Shown: piece after piece, positions 45,079 through 53,897 of the stretch
Layout: each line of letters begins with the position of its first letter
Position numbering within the stretch: position 1 is the stretch's first letter
Assembly: GCA_041746735.1 (NCBI GenBank)
Contig: JBGTGP010000012.1
Location: 62,001-126,000 of the forward strand
Length of the DNA stretch: 64,000 nt
Direction of reading: 5' to 3'
DNA from: Opimibacter sp041746735
Lineage (GTDB): Bacteria; Bacteroidota; Bacteroidia; Chitinophagales; Saprospiraceae
Translations under genes and position numbers: made by a program
The notes under the pieces: model-generated
The model's input: only the letters and a program-made list of their open reading frames with translations
What the model was told of the DNA's origin: nothing
Databases searched by the model: none

Positions 45079-47502
45079 TCAGTTCTGGTGGGGCTGGTCA
45101 GTTTTTTTGCCAAAAATATCATTCAGGAGCTTTCCCAAACCTGTCCGGCGGTCTTCCTTTACTTTATATCTCCGCGGTCCCACATAGGTTGAATCACGAG
45201 GCAAGGAAGGATCTATACCATCGTCGGTCAGTTCAGATTCATCAAGGGTAAACGAGCAATTATTGATCCATGCAAATTCTTCCGGCCACACGGCATTGAA
45301 GTAACTGGTGTAGGCGGGGTCTGCTTGCATTCGCTTGACCAATTCGCCCCAGATTGGTAGCGCCGTCTTGCCACCCTGACCATCCCGAAGCGTGTTGAAG
45401 CTGATTCGGCGATCGAAGCAACCTACCCATGTACCGGCAAGAAATTTGGGGGACATACCGACAAACACACCATCTGAATGGAACTGGGTTGTACCGGTTT
45501 TTCCAGCCAGGGCGCCGCGAATGCCAAGCTCTTTATACCGTAGATTTGCTGCTGTACCTCGGTCCACCACATTGGCCAGCATCTGGCAAATCAGACCAGA
45601 AGTTTCGGGCGAATAGACGCTGGTGGTTAGAGGGGATTTAAATTCCTCCAGGATAGTCCCATCCTGGTCTTCGATACGGGTTATAAGGTGATACGGCCTG
45701 AATGACCCTTTATTGAGGAAGGTGATGTAGGCATTGGTCAGTTCCATCAGCGTGACCTCAGCGGTGCCGAGGGCGAGGGAAGGGACCGGTTTCATTTCGC
45801 CTTTCATCCCCATTCTCCGAGCCTTTTGTACGACGGCTTCTATCCCGGTGTCAAAAATAAGTTGAACCGCAATGGTATTGATGCTCTTCGCAAGTGCCCC
45901 GGGGAGAGAGTATATGCCTCCATACTGCCCGTCGGCATTTCCTGGTGTCCAGCCTTCATACGCAGAGTAGCTGATAAGTTGGTTGGCATAGTACGTGCAA
46001 GGATCCATGCCCTGGTCAAGTGCGGTAGCATAGAGGAATGGCTTGAATGCCGATCCGGGGTGGCGGGGCGTGAGGACATAATCGATATTAAATTGCTGAC
46101 CATCATTGCCACCAACCCAGGCGAGTACACCGCCTGTTCGGGGATGAATTACGACAACAGCGCCTTGAAGTATTTTCAGCGAATGACGGATACTGTCCAT
46201 TGGCGAGGCTACCGTATCCTTCATGCCTTCCCAGGTCCAGAACTTCATGGGGATTCGAACCTCCATACTATCCTGGATTTGATCCTCTGTGAGCCCTTCT
46301 TTTTTTAGGCGGGTATACAGGGACAAGCGTTCTTTAGCGTCTTTTATGGGGGCACTATAGGGTGACCAATCAGTGAATTGCTTGTCGAACATTTCCTGTA
46401 ATCGCGCCATATGTGTTTTGAGGGCTTCTTCAGCATATTGCTGGATGCCAAAATCTATGGAAGTATAGATTTTTAGCCCATCCGTATTGAGATTGTACGG
46501 TTCGCCATTAGCTTTGAAATGATTCGCGCACCATTCAAAAAGGATCGGGCGAAGATGGTTTCTGAAATACAGCGCGATGCCTTCCGAGTCTGTATTGCGT
46601 TGGTAGGAGAGAAGTAATGGCAGGGTACGAAGTGAATCCATTGTCAGGGAATCAATCACCCCATTGGTATGCATGCGATGGAGGACCACATTACGACGGA
46701 CGAGAGCACGATCAGGATTATTACGTGGATTGTAATAACCAGTAGCCTTCAGGAGTCCAATCAACATGGCACATTCTTCCAAAGCAAGCTGATCAGCCGA
46801 TTTAGAAAAATATCGATCTGCGGCTGCATCAAGTCCAAAAATATTTTCACCAAAAGATACCGTATTAATATAAAAAGTTAGGATCTCTTCTTTGGAATAA
46901 GCTTGTTCAAGCCGTGTGGCCGTGATCCACTCCCTATACTTGTTGATCAACATGGACCCTGCCCAATAATTTTTTCTGGGGAATAAATTCTTGGCTAATT
47001 GTTGTGACAACGTACTTCCTCCACCAGCACTTTCCTGACCCAAAATAAAACCCTTGATCAGGACCCTCATCCAACTTTTAAAATCTATACCAGTATGCGT
47101 CCAAAATCGTGAATCTTCAGTGGCAATCAACGAAGACATAAAGGCCGGAGGGATATCTTCAAATTTGAGGTTGTTCCGGTTTTTGGTATAATATTTACCC
47201 ATTAGCTTTCCGTCAGCACTATAGATCTTTGAAGCTTCCGGCTGGCGTATGGTGCTCAGTACTTCTTTACTGGGAAGGGCACCAAATACTCCCATCCACG
47301 TGAAGAGGAACAACACCTGAAGAATGCCGCAGAGTCCGAGGAAACCCCAAAATCCGTATTTCAACCCTTTCTTCCATTGTTTGGTGTCTGTAATACTAGA
47401 CCATATTTTGCCGGGCAACCCGGACAGCCATACTTTGATCCTACCGGATAAAGCCAGAAAATACGCTTTCGCCTTGATGCGCAGGGTGTTCAATTCAGGC
47501 AT
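45079..47502 (-). CDS. mrcA: Penicillin-binding protein 1A (class A, bifunctional)
   Basis: Bifunctional peptidoglycan glycosyltransferase and transpeptidase of 807 residues anchored by a membrane helix at about 48-70. The GT51 domain has catalytic Glu129 in ATEDSRFWTHTGID and GGSTLSQQLAKNL. The transpeptidase has SAFK (Ser484, Lys487), SIN (Ser540) and KTG (Lys668). Length is normal. It lies five bases after htrA on the same strand, suggesting joint expression of envelope growth and quality control. Confidence 0.95.
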   Translation of the reverse strand: MPELNTLRIKAKAYFLALSGRIKVWLSGLPGKIWSSITDTKQWKKGLKYGFWGFLGLCGILQVLFLFTWMGVFGALPSKEVLSTIRQPEASKIYSADGKLMGKYYTKNRNNLKFEDIPPAFMSSLIATEDSRFWTHTGIDFKSWMRVLIKGFILGQESAGGGSTLSQQLAKNLFPRKNYWAGSMLINKYREWITATRLEQAYSKEEILTFYINTVSFGENIFGLDAAADRYFSKSADQLALEECAMLIGLLKATGYYNPRNNPDRALVRRNVVLHRMHTNGVIDSLTMDSLRTLPLLLSYQRNTDSEGIALYFRNHLRPILFEWCANHFKANGEPYNLNTDGLKIYTSIDFGIQQYAEEALKTHMARLQEMFDKQFTDWSPYSAPIKDAKERLSLYTRLKKEGLTEDQIQDSMEVRIPMKFWTWEGMKDTVASPMDSIRHSLKILQGAVVVIHPRTGGVLAWVGGNDGQQFNIDYVLTPRHPGSAFKPFLYATALDQGMDPCTYYANQLISYSAYEGWTPGNADGQYGGIYSLPGALAKSINTIAVQLIFDTGIEAVVQKARRMGMKGEMKPVPSLALGTAEVTLMELTNAYITFLNKGSFRPYHLITRIEDQDGTILEEFKSPLTTSVYSPETSGLICQMLANVVDRGTAANLRYKELGIRGALAGKTGTTQFHSDGVFVGMSPKFLAGTWVGCFDRRISFNTLRDGQGGKTALPIWGELVKRMQADPAYTSYFNAVWPEEFAWINNCSFTLDESELTDDGIDPSLPRDSTYVGPRRYKVKEDRRTGLGKLLNDIFGKKTDQPHQN

Positions 47503-47507
47503 AGATA

Positions 47508-48626
47508 TTAGAGCGATGATCCGAGGGTGACATTTAATAATTCCAGTCTTTTTTGGCGTTGAACTTTCAAACGGATGATTTCACCAGGTTTATATTTTTC
47601 AAGCGTCAGCAAAAGATCATTGTTGGATTGGATCGGTTTATCATTGACCTCTACGATCAGATCTCCAATTTCAATATCACCGGAGACAGCCCGGCGAGTA
47701 GGCCGAATTCCGGCTTTTTCCGCACCACTTCCCGGTGAAACATTCATAACCAGAGCGCCTTGTAGTTCCATTCGGTCAATGACCTGTTGCTGTACCAGAT
47801 CCACTCCTAAAATCGGCCGACGAACTTCCCCATAAGCAATGAGATCCGGCACCACCCATCGGACGACATCCACCGGGACTGAAAAACCGATACCCGCATA
47901 CGTTCCGGAAGGACTGTAGATGGCCGTATTGACTCCGATCAACCTGCCGGAGATATCTAAAAGTGGCCCACCTGAATTGCCAGGATTGATCGCGGCATCG
48001 GTTTGAATCACATCCCGGATAGGGATTTTGGCAACGGATTCAATTTCACGTCCCAAGGCCGATATTATGCCTGTGGTAAGAGTCTGATCCAATCCGAATG
48101 GGTTGCCAATGGCAAAGACCGACTGACCCACCCTGAGATCATGTGAGGTGCCAATAGGTAGTGGTTTGAGCGGTGTTGCTGCTTTGATTTTCAGGACGGC
48201 CAAATCCTTTCGGGGTTCTACACCTATAATTTCTGCATCCCAGCTGGACTGGTCGGATAGGGTGACTCTGGCCTTGTAGGCATCCTTGATAACATGGTAA
48301 TTCGTCACCAGGTGACCCTCGGCATCCCATACAAAGCCTGATCCGGTACCCGTCGGGATTTCGTATACATTCCGGGACCAATAATCCTGCCGGACAGCTG
48401 TTGTAGTGATATAGACCACGGAAGGAGCAGATTGCTCGAACAAACTGATAGTGGCTTCTTCTGCCGTACTGACGATCCGAATCGGATCTGTTTGACGTAT
48501 TTCCGGTGAATGCTGTATTTCCATCTGTTCATCACCGGAGACTTCAGGTCGGTTTACACATTGCACAAAGCCTCCCAACCCAAATCCGGTCAGCAGGAAT
48601 ACCAGTGTAAATACTGATTTTGACAT
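47508..48626 (-). CDS. HtrA/Deg-family trypsin-like serine protease with one PDZ domain
   Basis: Periplasmic serine protease (S1C) of 372 residues. Catalytic triad His111 (VTNYHVIKDA), Asp141 (DLAVLKI) and Ser218 (NPGNSGGPL) is intact. A single PDZ domain (about 270-365) follows, ending ERLELLNVTLGSSL-like. The N-terminal hydrophobic segment ends GGFVQC, which could be a loose lipobox or just a signal anchor. ATG 48626 is chosen; an earlier in-frame start at 48653 is possible. It leads the mrcA operon. Confidence 0.92.
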   Translation of the reverse strand: MSKSVFTLVFLLTGFGLGGFVQCVNRPEVSGDEQMEIQHSPEIRQTDPIRIVSTAEEATISLFEQSAPSVVYITTTAVRQDYWSRNVYEIPTGTGSGFVWDAEGHLVTNYHVIKDAYKARVTLSDQSSWDAEIIGVEPRKDLAVLKIKAATPLKPLPIGTSHDLRVGQSVFAIGNPFGLDQTLTTGIISALGREIESVAKIPIRDVIQTDAAINPGNSGGPLLDISGRLIGVNTAIYSPSGTYAGIGFSVPVDVVRWVVPDLIAYGEVRRPILGVDLVQQQVIDRMELQGALVMNVSPGSGAEKAGIRPTRRAVSGDIEIGDLIVEVNDKPIQSNNDLLLTLEKYKPGEIIRLKVQRQKRLELLNVTLGSSL

Positions 48627-48812
48627 AAACGGGGGGTTGATGGAACAGATCAAAGCAAATATGGTGAATCTTGGTCTTTACGTAACCGGGATTTGAAATT
48701 TTGTGGCAAACAGGAGCAGAAAAGCTCTGGTTATACCGATATCTGAAACATTCACTATAGTTGTTTGGTTCGTATTTTTACATTAATTGATTAACAACCT
48801 AATAAAACCACA

Positions 48813-50300
48813 ATGAAAAATCTAAATGTATACTGGGTTCGGGTAGTAACAGCAAGTATCGCCATATTGATCGGGATATCAGGCTGTGCGGTCAATCCGG
48901 TGACAGGTAAGAAGCAGGTATCCCTGATGTCCGAGAATCAGGAGTTGGCATTGGGCGCGGAGGCAGATCCACAGATCATTGCCCAGTTTGGGCTATATGA
49001 TCATCCGCAGATGCAGGCTTTCATTGATAAGCATGGTCAGGAAATGGCTAAAATATCCCACCGGCCGGATTTGAAGTTCCATTTCCGGGTCCTGGATTCT
49101 CCGGTGGTCAATGCCTTTGCGGTGCCCGGAGGTTACGTCTATTTTACCCGCGGGATCATGGCGCATTTCAATAATGAGGCGGAATTTGCAGGCGTGCTGG
49201 GTCATGAGATAGGTCATATTACAGCCCGGCATTCAGCAGAGCAGTACACAAAGCAGACGTTGGCGCAGGTTTTTCTGATAGGAGGACTCATCGTATCAAA
49301 AGAGCTTCGTGCTTTTGCCAATGAAGCCCAGACCGCTATGCAGTTAATGTTCCTCAAATACAGCCGCGACAATGAAAGCCAATCGGATGAACTTGGGGTT
49401 GAATATTCAACCAAGGTTGGCTATGATGCCCGTGAAATGGCTGATTTTTTTAAAACACTAAAATCATTGGGTGATGAAGGCGGGGGATCGGTGCCCACAT
49501 TTTTATCCACACACCCGGATCCGCTGAACCGGTATGAGAAAGTTGGGGAGCATGCCACCAACTGGCAGGCTAAAGTACCCCAAACGTCATTTAAGATCAA
49601 TCGGGAGAGTTATCTGAAATTGATTGATGGTATCACGTACGGTGAGGATCCAAAGCAAGGGTACGTTCAGGCCGGTGTTTTTTATCATCCTGTACTTGTA
49701 TTTCAGTACCCGGTTCCTTCCGGATGGAAGTTGGTCAATAGCCCGACGCAGGTACAAATGGCGCCATCGGATGGTAAAGCTCTGATCCTGTTGACCCTGG
49801 CTGAAGGAAATGATCTGCAAACCGCTGCTACTAATACCTCTGCAGCATATAAGTTGACGGTGACAGGCAGCAAGCCTGTAACCATCAACGGGCTTCAGGG
49901 ATTGGAAGTCATGTCAGAGCAGGTAAGCCAGGACCCTAACTCAGGTCAGCAAAGCGTCATCCGGGTACAAAGTGTGTACATCAAGTTTAATAATTTGATC
50001 TACGTATTCCATGGGGTTACCTCAGCGGGAGATTTTGCAGCGTATGACGCTCATTTTGATAAAACCATGTATGGCTTTAAGGAACTTAAGGATCAGAGCA
50101 AGATCAACGTTTTCCCGGAAAGGATCAAAGTGGTTGATGTCAAGAGTGACGGTACACTCGGACAGGCTTTAAATGCCTATAGTATTCCGACGACCCGTCA
50201 CAGGGAATTGGGCGTCGTCAATGGGATGGATGTCACAGATCGTGTCACAGCCGGCATGAAAATCAAAATAGTGAGTAAGGATACATCCGGAAGGTCTTGA
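48813..50300 (+). CDS. M48-family metalloprotease lipoprotein
   Basis: BepA/LoiP-like zinc protease of 495 residues. Lipobox GISGC gives Cys25, so the mature protein is a lipoprotein, probably periplasmic-facing. The zinc motif HEIGH is at 131-135, and ESQSDELG (about 188-195) supplies the third ligand. CAVNPVTGKKQVSLMSENQE is typical of this group. The C-terminal half (GWKLVNSPTQVQM onward) adds a beta-rich domain and a LysM-like end (MDVTDRVTAGMKIKIV). Likely role is outer membrane protein quality control. It is divergent from htrA, whose product has a related role. Confidence 0.9.
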   Translation: MKNLNVYWVRVVTASIAILIGISGCAVNPVTGKKQVSLMSENQELALGAEADPQIIAQFGLYDHPQMQAFIDKHGQEMAKISHRPDLKFHFRVLDSPVVNAFAVPGGYVYFTRGIMAHFNNEAEFAGVLGHEIGHITARHSAEQYTKQTLAQVFLIGGLIVSKELRAFANEAQTAMQLMFLKYSRDNESQSDELGVEYSTKVGYDAREMADFFKTLKSLGDEGGGSVPTFLSTHPDPLNRYEKVGEHATNWQAKVPQTSFKINRESYLKLIDGITYGEDPKQGYVQAGVFYHPVLVFQYPVPSGWKLVNSPTQVQMAPSDGKALILLTLAEGNDLQTAATNTSAAYKLTVTGSKPVTINGLQGLEVMSEQVSQDPNSGQQSVIRVQSVYIKFNNLIYVFHGVTSAGDFAAYDAHFDKTMYGFKELKDQSKINVFPERIKVVDVKSDGTLGQALNAYSIPTTRHRELGVVNGMDVTDRVTAGMKIKIVSKDTSGRS

Positions 50301-50354
50301 TATTCAGGCTATTCAGAAAATATGTGCGTAAAATAAAGATGGATCGAAAGGGTA

Positions 50355-50385
50355 TTGGTTATTTCAAAGGTAACCCGTACCTTTG
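50355..50385 (+). promoter_or_regulatory. Promoter of rpsU
   Basis: TTG (50355-50357), 20-base spacer, TACCTTTG (50378-50385): exact match to the Bacteroidota pattern. It places the transcript start between 50388 and 50395 and supports the ATG at 50412. Confidence 0.7.
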
Positions 50386-50411
50386 CCCCGCTAAAAAATG
50401 CTGTATACAGA

Positions 50412-50600
50412 ATGCTGATTATTGAAGTAAAAGAAACCGAATCTATTGACCGCGCACTCAAAAGGTATAAGCGTAAGGTTCAAAACGTAAGACTCATCCA
50501 GGAACTCCGTCGTCGCAAGGAGTTTGTCAAACCTTCCGTTCAACGCCGAAACCAGATCCTGAAGGCGGTATACAAAACCAAGAAACAAACTGAGGTTTAG
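50412..50600 (+). CDS. rpsU: 30S ribosomal protein S21
   Basis: Small ribosomal subunit protein bS21, 62 residues, lying near the anti-Shine-Dalgarno end of 16S rRNA. MLIIEVKETESIDRALKRYKRKVQN and RRRKEFVKPSVQRRNQILKAVYKTK are family sequence. ATG 50412 is used because the promoter lies just upstream; an in-frame GTG 19 codons earlier lies inside the promoter. The strongly basic composition is normal. Confidence 0.96.
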   Translation: MLIIEVKETESIDRALKRYKRKVQNVRLIQELRRRKEFVKPSVQRRNQILKAVYKTKKQTEV

Positions 50601-50698
50601 TTTGGTGCATGTTGATCTTTAAAGTCCTCATGTATTTTCGTTTGTAGAGATTCACTCAAGTCAATCTAACTTTCTTCTAAAGATTTGGCCCGATCATT

Positions 50699-50727
50699 TT
50701 GTCGTGTGTCGAATAATATTACATTTG
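50699..50727 (+). promoter_or_regulatory. Promoter of tRNA-Leu
   Basis: TTG (50699-50701), 18-base spacer and TACATTTG (50720-50727), eight bases before the tRNA 5' end. A clean match to the Bacteroidota promoter form. Confidence 0.7.
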
Positions 50728-50735
50728 TATTTCTT

Positions 50736-50821
50736 GCCCGGGTGGTGAAACAGGTAGACACGCAGGACTTAAAATCCTGTGGCCAGTAATGGTCGTGCCG
50801 GTTCGATTCCGGCTCCGGGTA
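50736..50821 (+). tRNA. tRNA-Leu (UAA anticodon)
   Basis: 86 bases including the discriminator A. Acceptor stem GCCCGGG pairs with TCCGGGT. The anticodon stem GGACTTAAAATCC contains TAA. A long variable arm (TGGCCAGTAATGGTCG region) marks it as a class II tRNA, and GGTTCGATTCC forms the T arm. CCA is not encoded. Confidence 0.95.
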
Positions 50822-50881
50822 CAGCAACACCAAAAGAATTCACACGAAGGAGAAGACCTATATGTTGGCAAGTCAAAGGTT

Positions 50882-51000
50882 AAGAGCCTGCGACCATCAA
50901 CCCCCCATTAAATGGCATTGCTGTGAGGTTCGTTTGGGGTTTTCGACCTTGCAGTGATAACCAAGCCCATTACCCAAGGGATTGACGCAGGCTCTTTTTT
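50882..51000 (+). ncRNA. ssrS: Candidate 6S RNA (6S-Flavo-like) ending in an intrinsic terminator
   Basis: A closing stem of 11 bp pairs 50882-50892 with 50986-50996 and runs into a T tract, so the end doubles as a terminator. Inside is a large, near-symmetrical bubble: 5' side 50893-50916, 3' side 50959-50985, each able to form a small hairpin. An apical stem pairs 50917-50932 with 50944-50958, with G-U pairs. Closing stem, central bubble and apical hairpin is the 6S architecture, in which the bubble mimics an open promoter for RNA polymerase. Size (about 120) is near the Bacteroidota 6S class. Another structured RNA remains possible. Confidence 0.6.
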
Positions 51001-51092
51001 CTTTTTGAGCTCCTGTACCTCATTCGCCTATCTCCTTTCACAAGTTTTACATTCACACCGTACTTCTTTACGCTGAGACGAAAGATCAGCTC

Positions 51093-51100
51093 TAACTTTG
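51093..51100 (+). promoter_or_regulatory. Bacteroidota -7 element for the LpxH-like gene
   Basis: TAACTTTG fits TAnnTTTG and lies 21 bases before ATG 51122. No TTG is found at the usual -33 spacing. Confidence 0.4.
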
Positions 51101-51121
51101 CTGTAAATCAGCGTTTTTTAT

Positions 51122-51961
51122 ATGAAGAAAGTACTGGATATCTGCGTACTCTCCGATCTTCATCTGGGCACCTATGGCTGTCGTGCGGACGAATTGTTAC
51201 GCTATCTTCATGAGATCGAACCCGCCAGATTGATTTTGAACGGGGATATCATTGATGCGTGGCAGTTTAAGAAAAAGTATTTCCCGGCTACGCACTGGGA
51301 AATCATCGAGCGTATCTTGCAAATGGCCAATAGCGGTACCATTGTATACTACCTGACTGGTAATCACGATGACATCCTCAGACGGTTTCACAGCCTGGAT
51401 CTCGGAAACATCAAGCTTCGTCATCAGTTGGAACTCCGAATCCAGAACAAAACGCATTGGTTTTTTCATGGGGATGTGTTTGATACTTCTGTGTTGATCT
51501 CGCCCTTCCTGGCGGCCTTGGGAGGCAAAGGATATGATTGGCTGATCCGACTCAATGCCTTGATCAACCATTGGAGGACGAGTATGGGGTTTTCCAGAAT
51601 TAGTTTCGCTCACAGGGTGAAAAGGTCCGTCAAGCACGCAGTTAAGTTTATAGCGGATTTTGAAAAGCAATCTATCCGCATGGGTTTACGAAAGGGAGTC
51701 GACGTTGTGATCTGTGGACACATTCATCAACCCTGTATTGAGCGCGTGGAGACACCGGAGGGAAATATCACCTACATGAATTCCGGAGACTGGATTGAAA
51801 ATATGACGGCGCTGGAATACCTCAACGGCCGTTGGTCACTCTACCGCTATGGCATCGAGGATGACCGTAGGATCGAAAAGTATCTGACACAGTTGGAAGA
51901 TGATCAATACGTGTTTCCAACACCCAGATCATGGAGAGAAAAGGGTCCGGGCCAGGTATAA
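51122..51961 (+). CDS. UDP-2,3-diacylglucosamine diphosphatase-like metallophosphoesterase
   Basis: Calcineurin-like phosphoesterase of 279 residues, probably hydrolysing UDP-2,3-diacylglucosamine in lipid A synthesis (LpxH-type role). Metal-ligand motifs are SDLHLG (Asp12, His14), NGDIIDAW (Asp42), GNHDD (Asn81, His82), FFHGDVFD and CGHIHQP. It is longer than E. coli LpxH (240), as in related Bacteroidota proteins. Assignment to lipid A is by family resemblance. Its stop touches the terminator of the convergent tRNA-Gly. Confidence 0.82.
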   Translation: MKKVLDICVLSDLHLGTYGCRADELLRYLHEIEPARLILNGDIIDAWQFKKKYFPATHWEIIERILQMANSGTIVYYLTGNHDDILRRFHSLDLGNIKLRHQLELRIQNKTHWFFHGDVFDTSVLISPFLAALGGKGYDWLIRLNALINHWRTSMGFSRISFAHRVKRSVKHAVKFIADFEKQSIRMGLRKGVDVVICGHIHQPCIERVETPEGNITYMNSGDWIENMTALEYLNGRWSLYRYGIEDDRRIEKYLTQLEDDQYVFPTPRSWREKGPGQV

Positions 51962-51986
51962 AAAAACTCCGGTTATAATCCGGAGT
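51961..51986 (-). terminator. Terminator of tRNA-Gly (possibly bidirectional)
   Basis: Seven-bp stem ACTCCGG (51966-51972) with CCGGAGT (51980-51986). On the minus strand it is followed by a six-U run from the A tract at 51961-51966. It begins four bases past the tRNA 3' end. Confidence 0.75.
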
Positions 51987-51990
51987 CTGA

Positions 51991-52066
<76 letters not shown>

Positions 52067-52083
52067 ATGTTTCAAATGGAGTG

Positions 52084-52115
52084 CAAATATACTGTTTTTA
52101 TTTTTTTTCTGTCAA
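52084..52115 (-). promoter_or_regulatory. Promoter of tRNA-Gly
   Basis: On the minus strand TTG (52113-52115), a 21-base spacer and TATATTTG (52084-52091) match the Bacteroidota pattern, 17 bases before the tRNA 5' end. Confidence 0.7.
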
Positions 52116-52172
52116 GCGCATATTTTAATTAAACTTTGCTGTCTCGTCCCGATGCTATGGGCGTGCAGGATG

Positions 52173-52745
52173 ATGAACGTAGTTTTAATCGACAACTATG
52201 ACTCTTTTACCTACAACCTTGCCCATTGTATAAGGGGCATGGTGGGGGTGGACCTTCAGATTATCCTGAGCGATGCATCTGATCCGGAAACGGTCGCTGG
52301 TTTTGACTGTATCATTATCTCCCCCGGCCCCGGCCTGCCCCGGACAAGTGGATTTATCCTGGACGTCATCCGGGCATACAGTGGCCAAAAACCCATCCTG
52401 GGGATATGTCTGGGACTACAGGCTATCTGCGAGGCGTTTTATGGACAATTAATGCTATTGCCCACCGTATCGCATGGGGTGTCGTCCGATATCCGGATAC
52501 TGGACCCTCTGGATCCCCTGTTTAAAGGTATTGAAAGCCCATTCAAAGCCGGGCGTTATCATAGCTGGGTGTGCGATACAAAACAGATGCCCGACGTTCT
52601 CCGGATTACAGCCGTAGATGACGAGGGCCACATCATGGCCTTACGCCATGAACGTCATCCCACCTATGGCGTCCAATTCCATCCTGAATCGATCCTCACA
52701 CCGAAAGGGGAAGATATTATCCGAAATTTTCTGATATATGGATAA
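52173..52745 (+). CDS. Anthranilate / aminodeoxychorismate synthase glutamine amidotransferase subunit
   Basis: Glutaminase subunit (TrpG/PabA type) of 190 residues supplying ammonia to a chorismate-using partner. MNVVLIDNYDSFTYNL is the family start, favouring ATG 52173 over 52152. GICLGLQAIC holds the nucleophile cysteine, and GVQFHPESILTPKG holds the His-Glu pair. No trpE, pabB or other trp gene is nearby, so whether it serves tryptophan or folate synthesis is open. Confidence 0.9.
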   Translation: MNVVLIDNYDSFTYNLAHCIRGMVGVDLQIILSDASDPETVAGFDCIIISPGPGLPRTSGFILDVIRAYSGQKPILGICLGLQAICEAFYGQLMLLPTVSHGVSSDIRILDPLDPLFKGIESPFKAGRYHSWVCDTKQMPDVLRITAVDDEGHIMALRHERHPTYGVQFHPESILTPKGEDIIRNFLIYG

Positions 52746-52856
52746 TCCTTTTAACGGTCGGCGTCAAATATTGGATCAAATACATCCTCTATTTGATTGA
52801 AACCGAACCATGAATCATCAGAAAACCAGATACGAAGAGCAGTTGCCAAACAAGCT

Positions 52857-53831
52857 TTACCAACCCAGGATATATGCAAATATCAAGGGTGCTACAATCG
52901 TGGCATCCGATTCAACTATAAACTTGGGAGTTTCCATATCCAGTTTGCCCCAGGTGATCTTCTCATTCGGAACAGCTCCGGAATAGGAACCATAACTTGT
53001 CGTGGAGTCAGAGATCTGGCAGAAATAAGACCAATAGGGAATCCCATCCATACGGAGGTCCTGGTGCATCATCGGGACGACACAGATCGGAAAATCACCT
53101 GCGATACCTCCGCCGATCTGAAAGAAACCGACTCCATTGTTCCCTGCATGGGTTTTATACCAGTCTGCCAAAAACATCATGTATTCTATGCCGGATTTGA
53201 CAATTTGAGGCTTGTAGAGACCTTCCATACAATGAGCAGCGAACATATTGCCGGTGGTGCTATCCTCCCATCCGGGAACAAGGATCGGCAGATTTTTTTC
53301 GCACGCTGCCACCAGCCACGAATCTGCAGGATCGATCTGGTAGAATTCCTGTAGGGATCCGTTCCGGATCAATTGATAGATATATTCATGAGGATGGTAA
53401 CTTTTGCCTTCTTGTTCTGCTTTGTCCCATACCGCCATCAACTGTCGCTCAATACGTCGCATAGCCTCTTCTTCCGGAATGCAGGTATCCGTCACGCGAT
53501 TGAAATGTTGCTTGAGTAGCTCCATTTCATCCTGAGGACTCAGGTCACGGTAGTTAGGAATGCGCTTGTAATAGTTATGGGCAACCAGATTAAAAATATC
53601 CTCTTCCAGATTTGCACCGGTACAGGTAATGATATGGACTTTATCCTGCCGGATCATTTCTGCCAGGGACAGACCAAGTTCACCGGTACTCATCGCCCCT
53701 GCCAGCGTAATCATCATCTTATGGCCTTGTTCGAGTTGGTCTACATACCCTTTGGCAGCATCAACCAGGCTTGCAGCATTGAAATGGCGGTAGTGATGAA
53801 CGATAAAATCAGATATCGGTTTTTTATTCAT
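52857..53831 (-). CDS. Deoxyhypusine synthase-like protein, probably polyamine (homospermidine-type) synthase
   Basis: NAD-dependent aminobutyltransferase fold of 324 residues. In eukaryotes and archaea the enzyme modifies eIF5A, which bacteria lack; bacterial members are linked to homospermidine or related polyamines. The catalytic lysine is present (Lys296 in EKITWGKLD). TCTGANLEEDIFNLVAH and GGGIAGDFPIC match NAD-binding regions. It follows the arginine decarboxylase gene by 66 bases and has a promoter-like sequence of its own. A role in making a longer polyamine is inference from family and context. Confidence 0.85.
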   Translation of the reverse strand: MNKKPISDFIVHHYRHFNAASLVDAAKGYVDQLEQGHKMMITLAGAMSTGELGLSLAEMIRQDKVHIITCTGANLEEDIFNLVAHNYYKRIPNYRDLSPQDEMELLKQHFNRVTDTCIPEEEAMRRIERQLMAVWDKAEQEGKSYHPHEYIYQLIRNGSLQEFYQIDPADSWLVAACEKNLPILVPGWEDSTTGNMFAAHCMEGLYKPQIVKSGIEYMMFLADWYKTHAGNNGVGFFQIGGGIAGDFPICVVPMMHQDLRMDGIPYWSYFCQISDSTTSYGSYSGAVPNEKITWGKLDMETPKFIVESDATIVAPLIFAYILGW

Positions 53832-53858
53832 GTGTTTTACGAATGGTGGGTTAGCATT

Positions 53859-53888
53859 GAAAGGTAAATAAGGGGTAAATTAATTCAA
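53859..53888 (-). promoter_or_regulatory. Possible promoter of the deoxyhypusine synthase-like gene
   Basis: Minus-strand TTG (53886-53888), 19-base spacer, TACCTTTC (53859-53866), one base off TAnnTTTG. It could allow expression separate from the decarboxylase. Confidence 0.4.
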
Positions 53889-53897
53889 CGCCCCGAA

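Noticed and set aside
44971..45192. 73-codon plus-strand open frame after the TonB remnant
   Set aside because: It begins right after the remnant's stop and runs into the antisense of the mrcA 3' end; no recognisable domain or signal.
52797..53354. 185-codon plus-strand open frame
   Set aside because: It lies antisense to the deoxyhypusine synthase-like gene, whose own frame has clear motifs. Its translation has no family resemblance.
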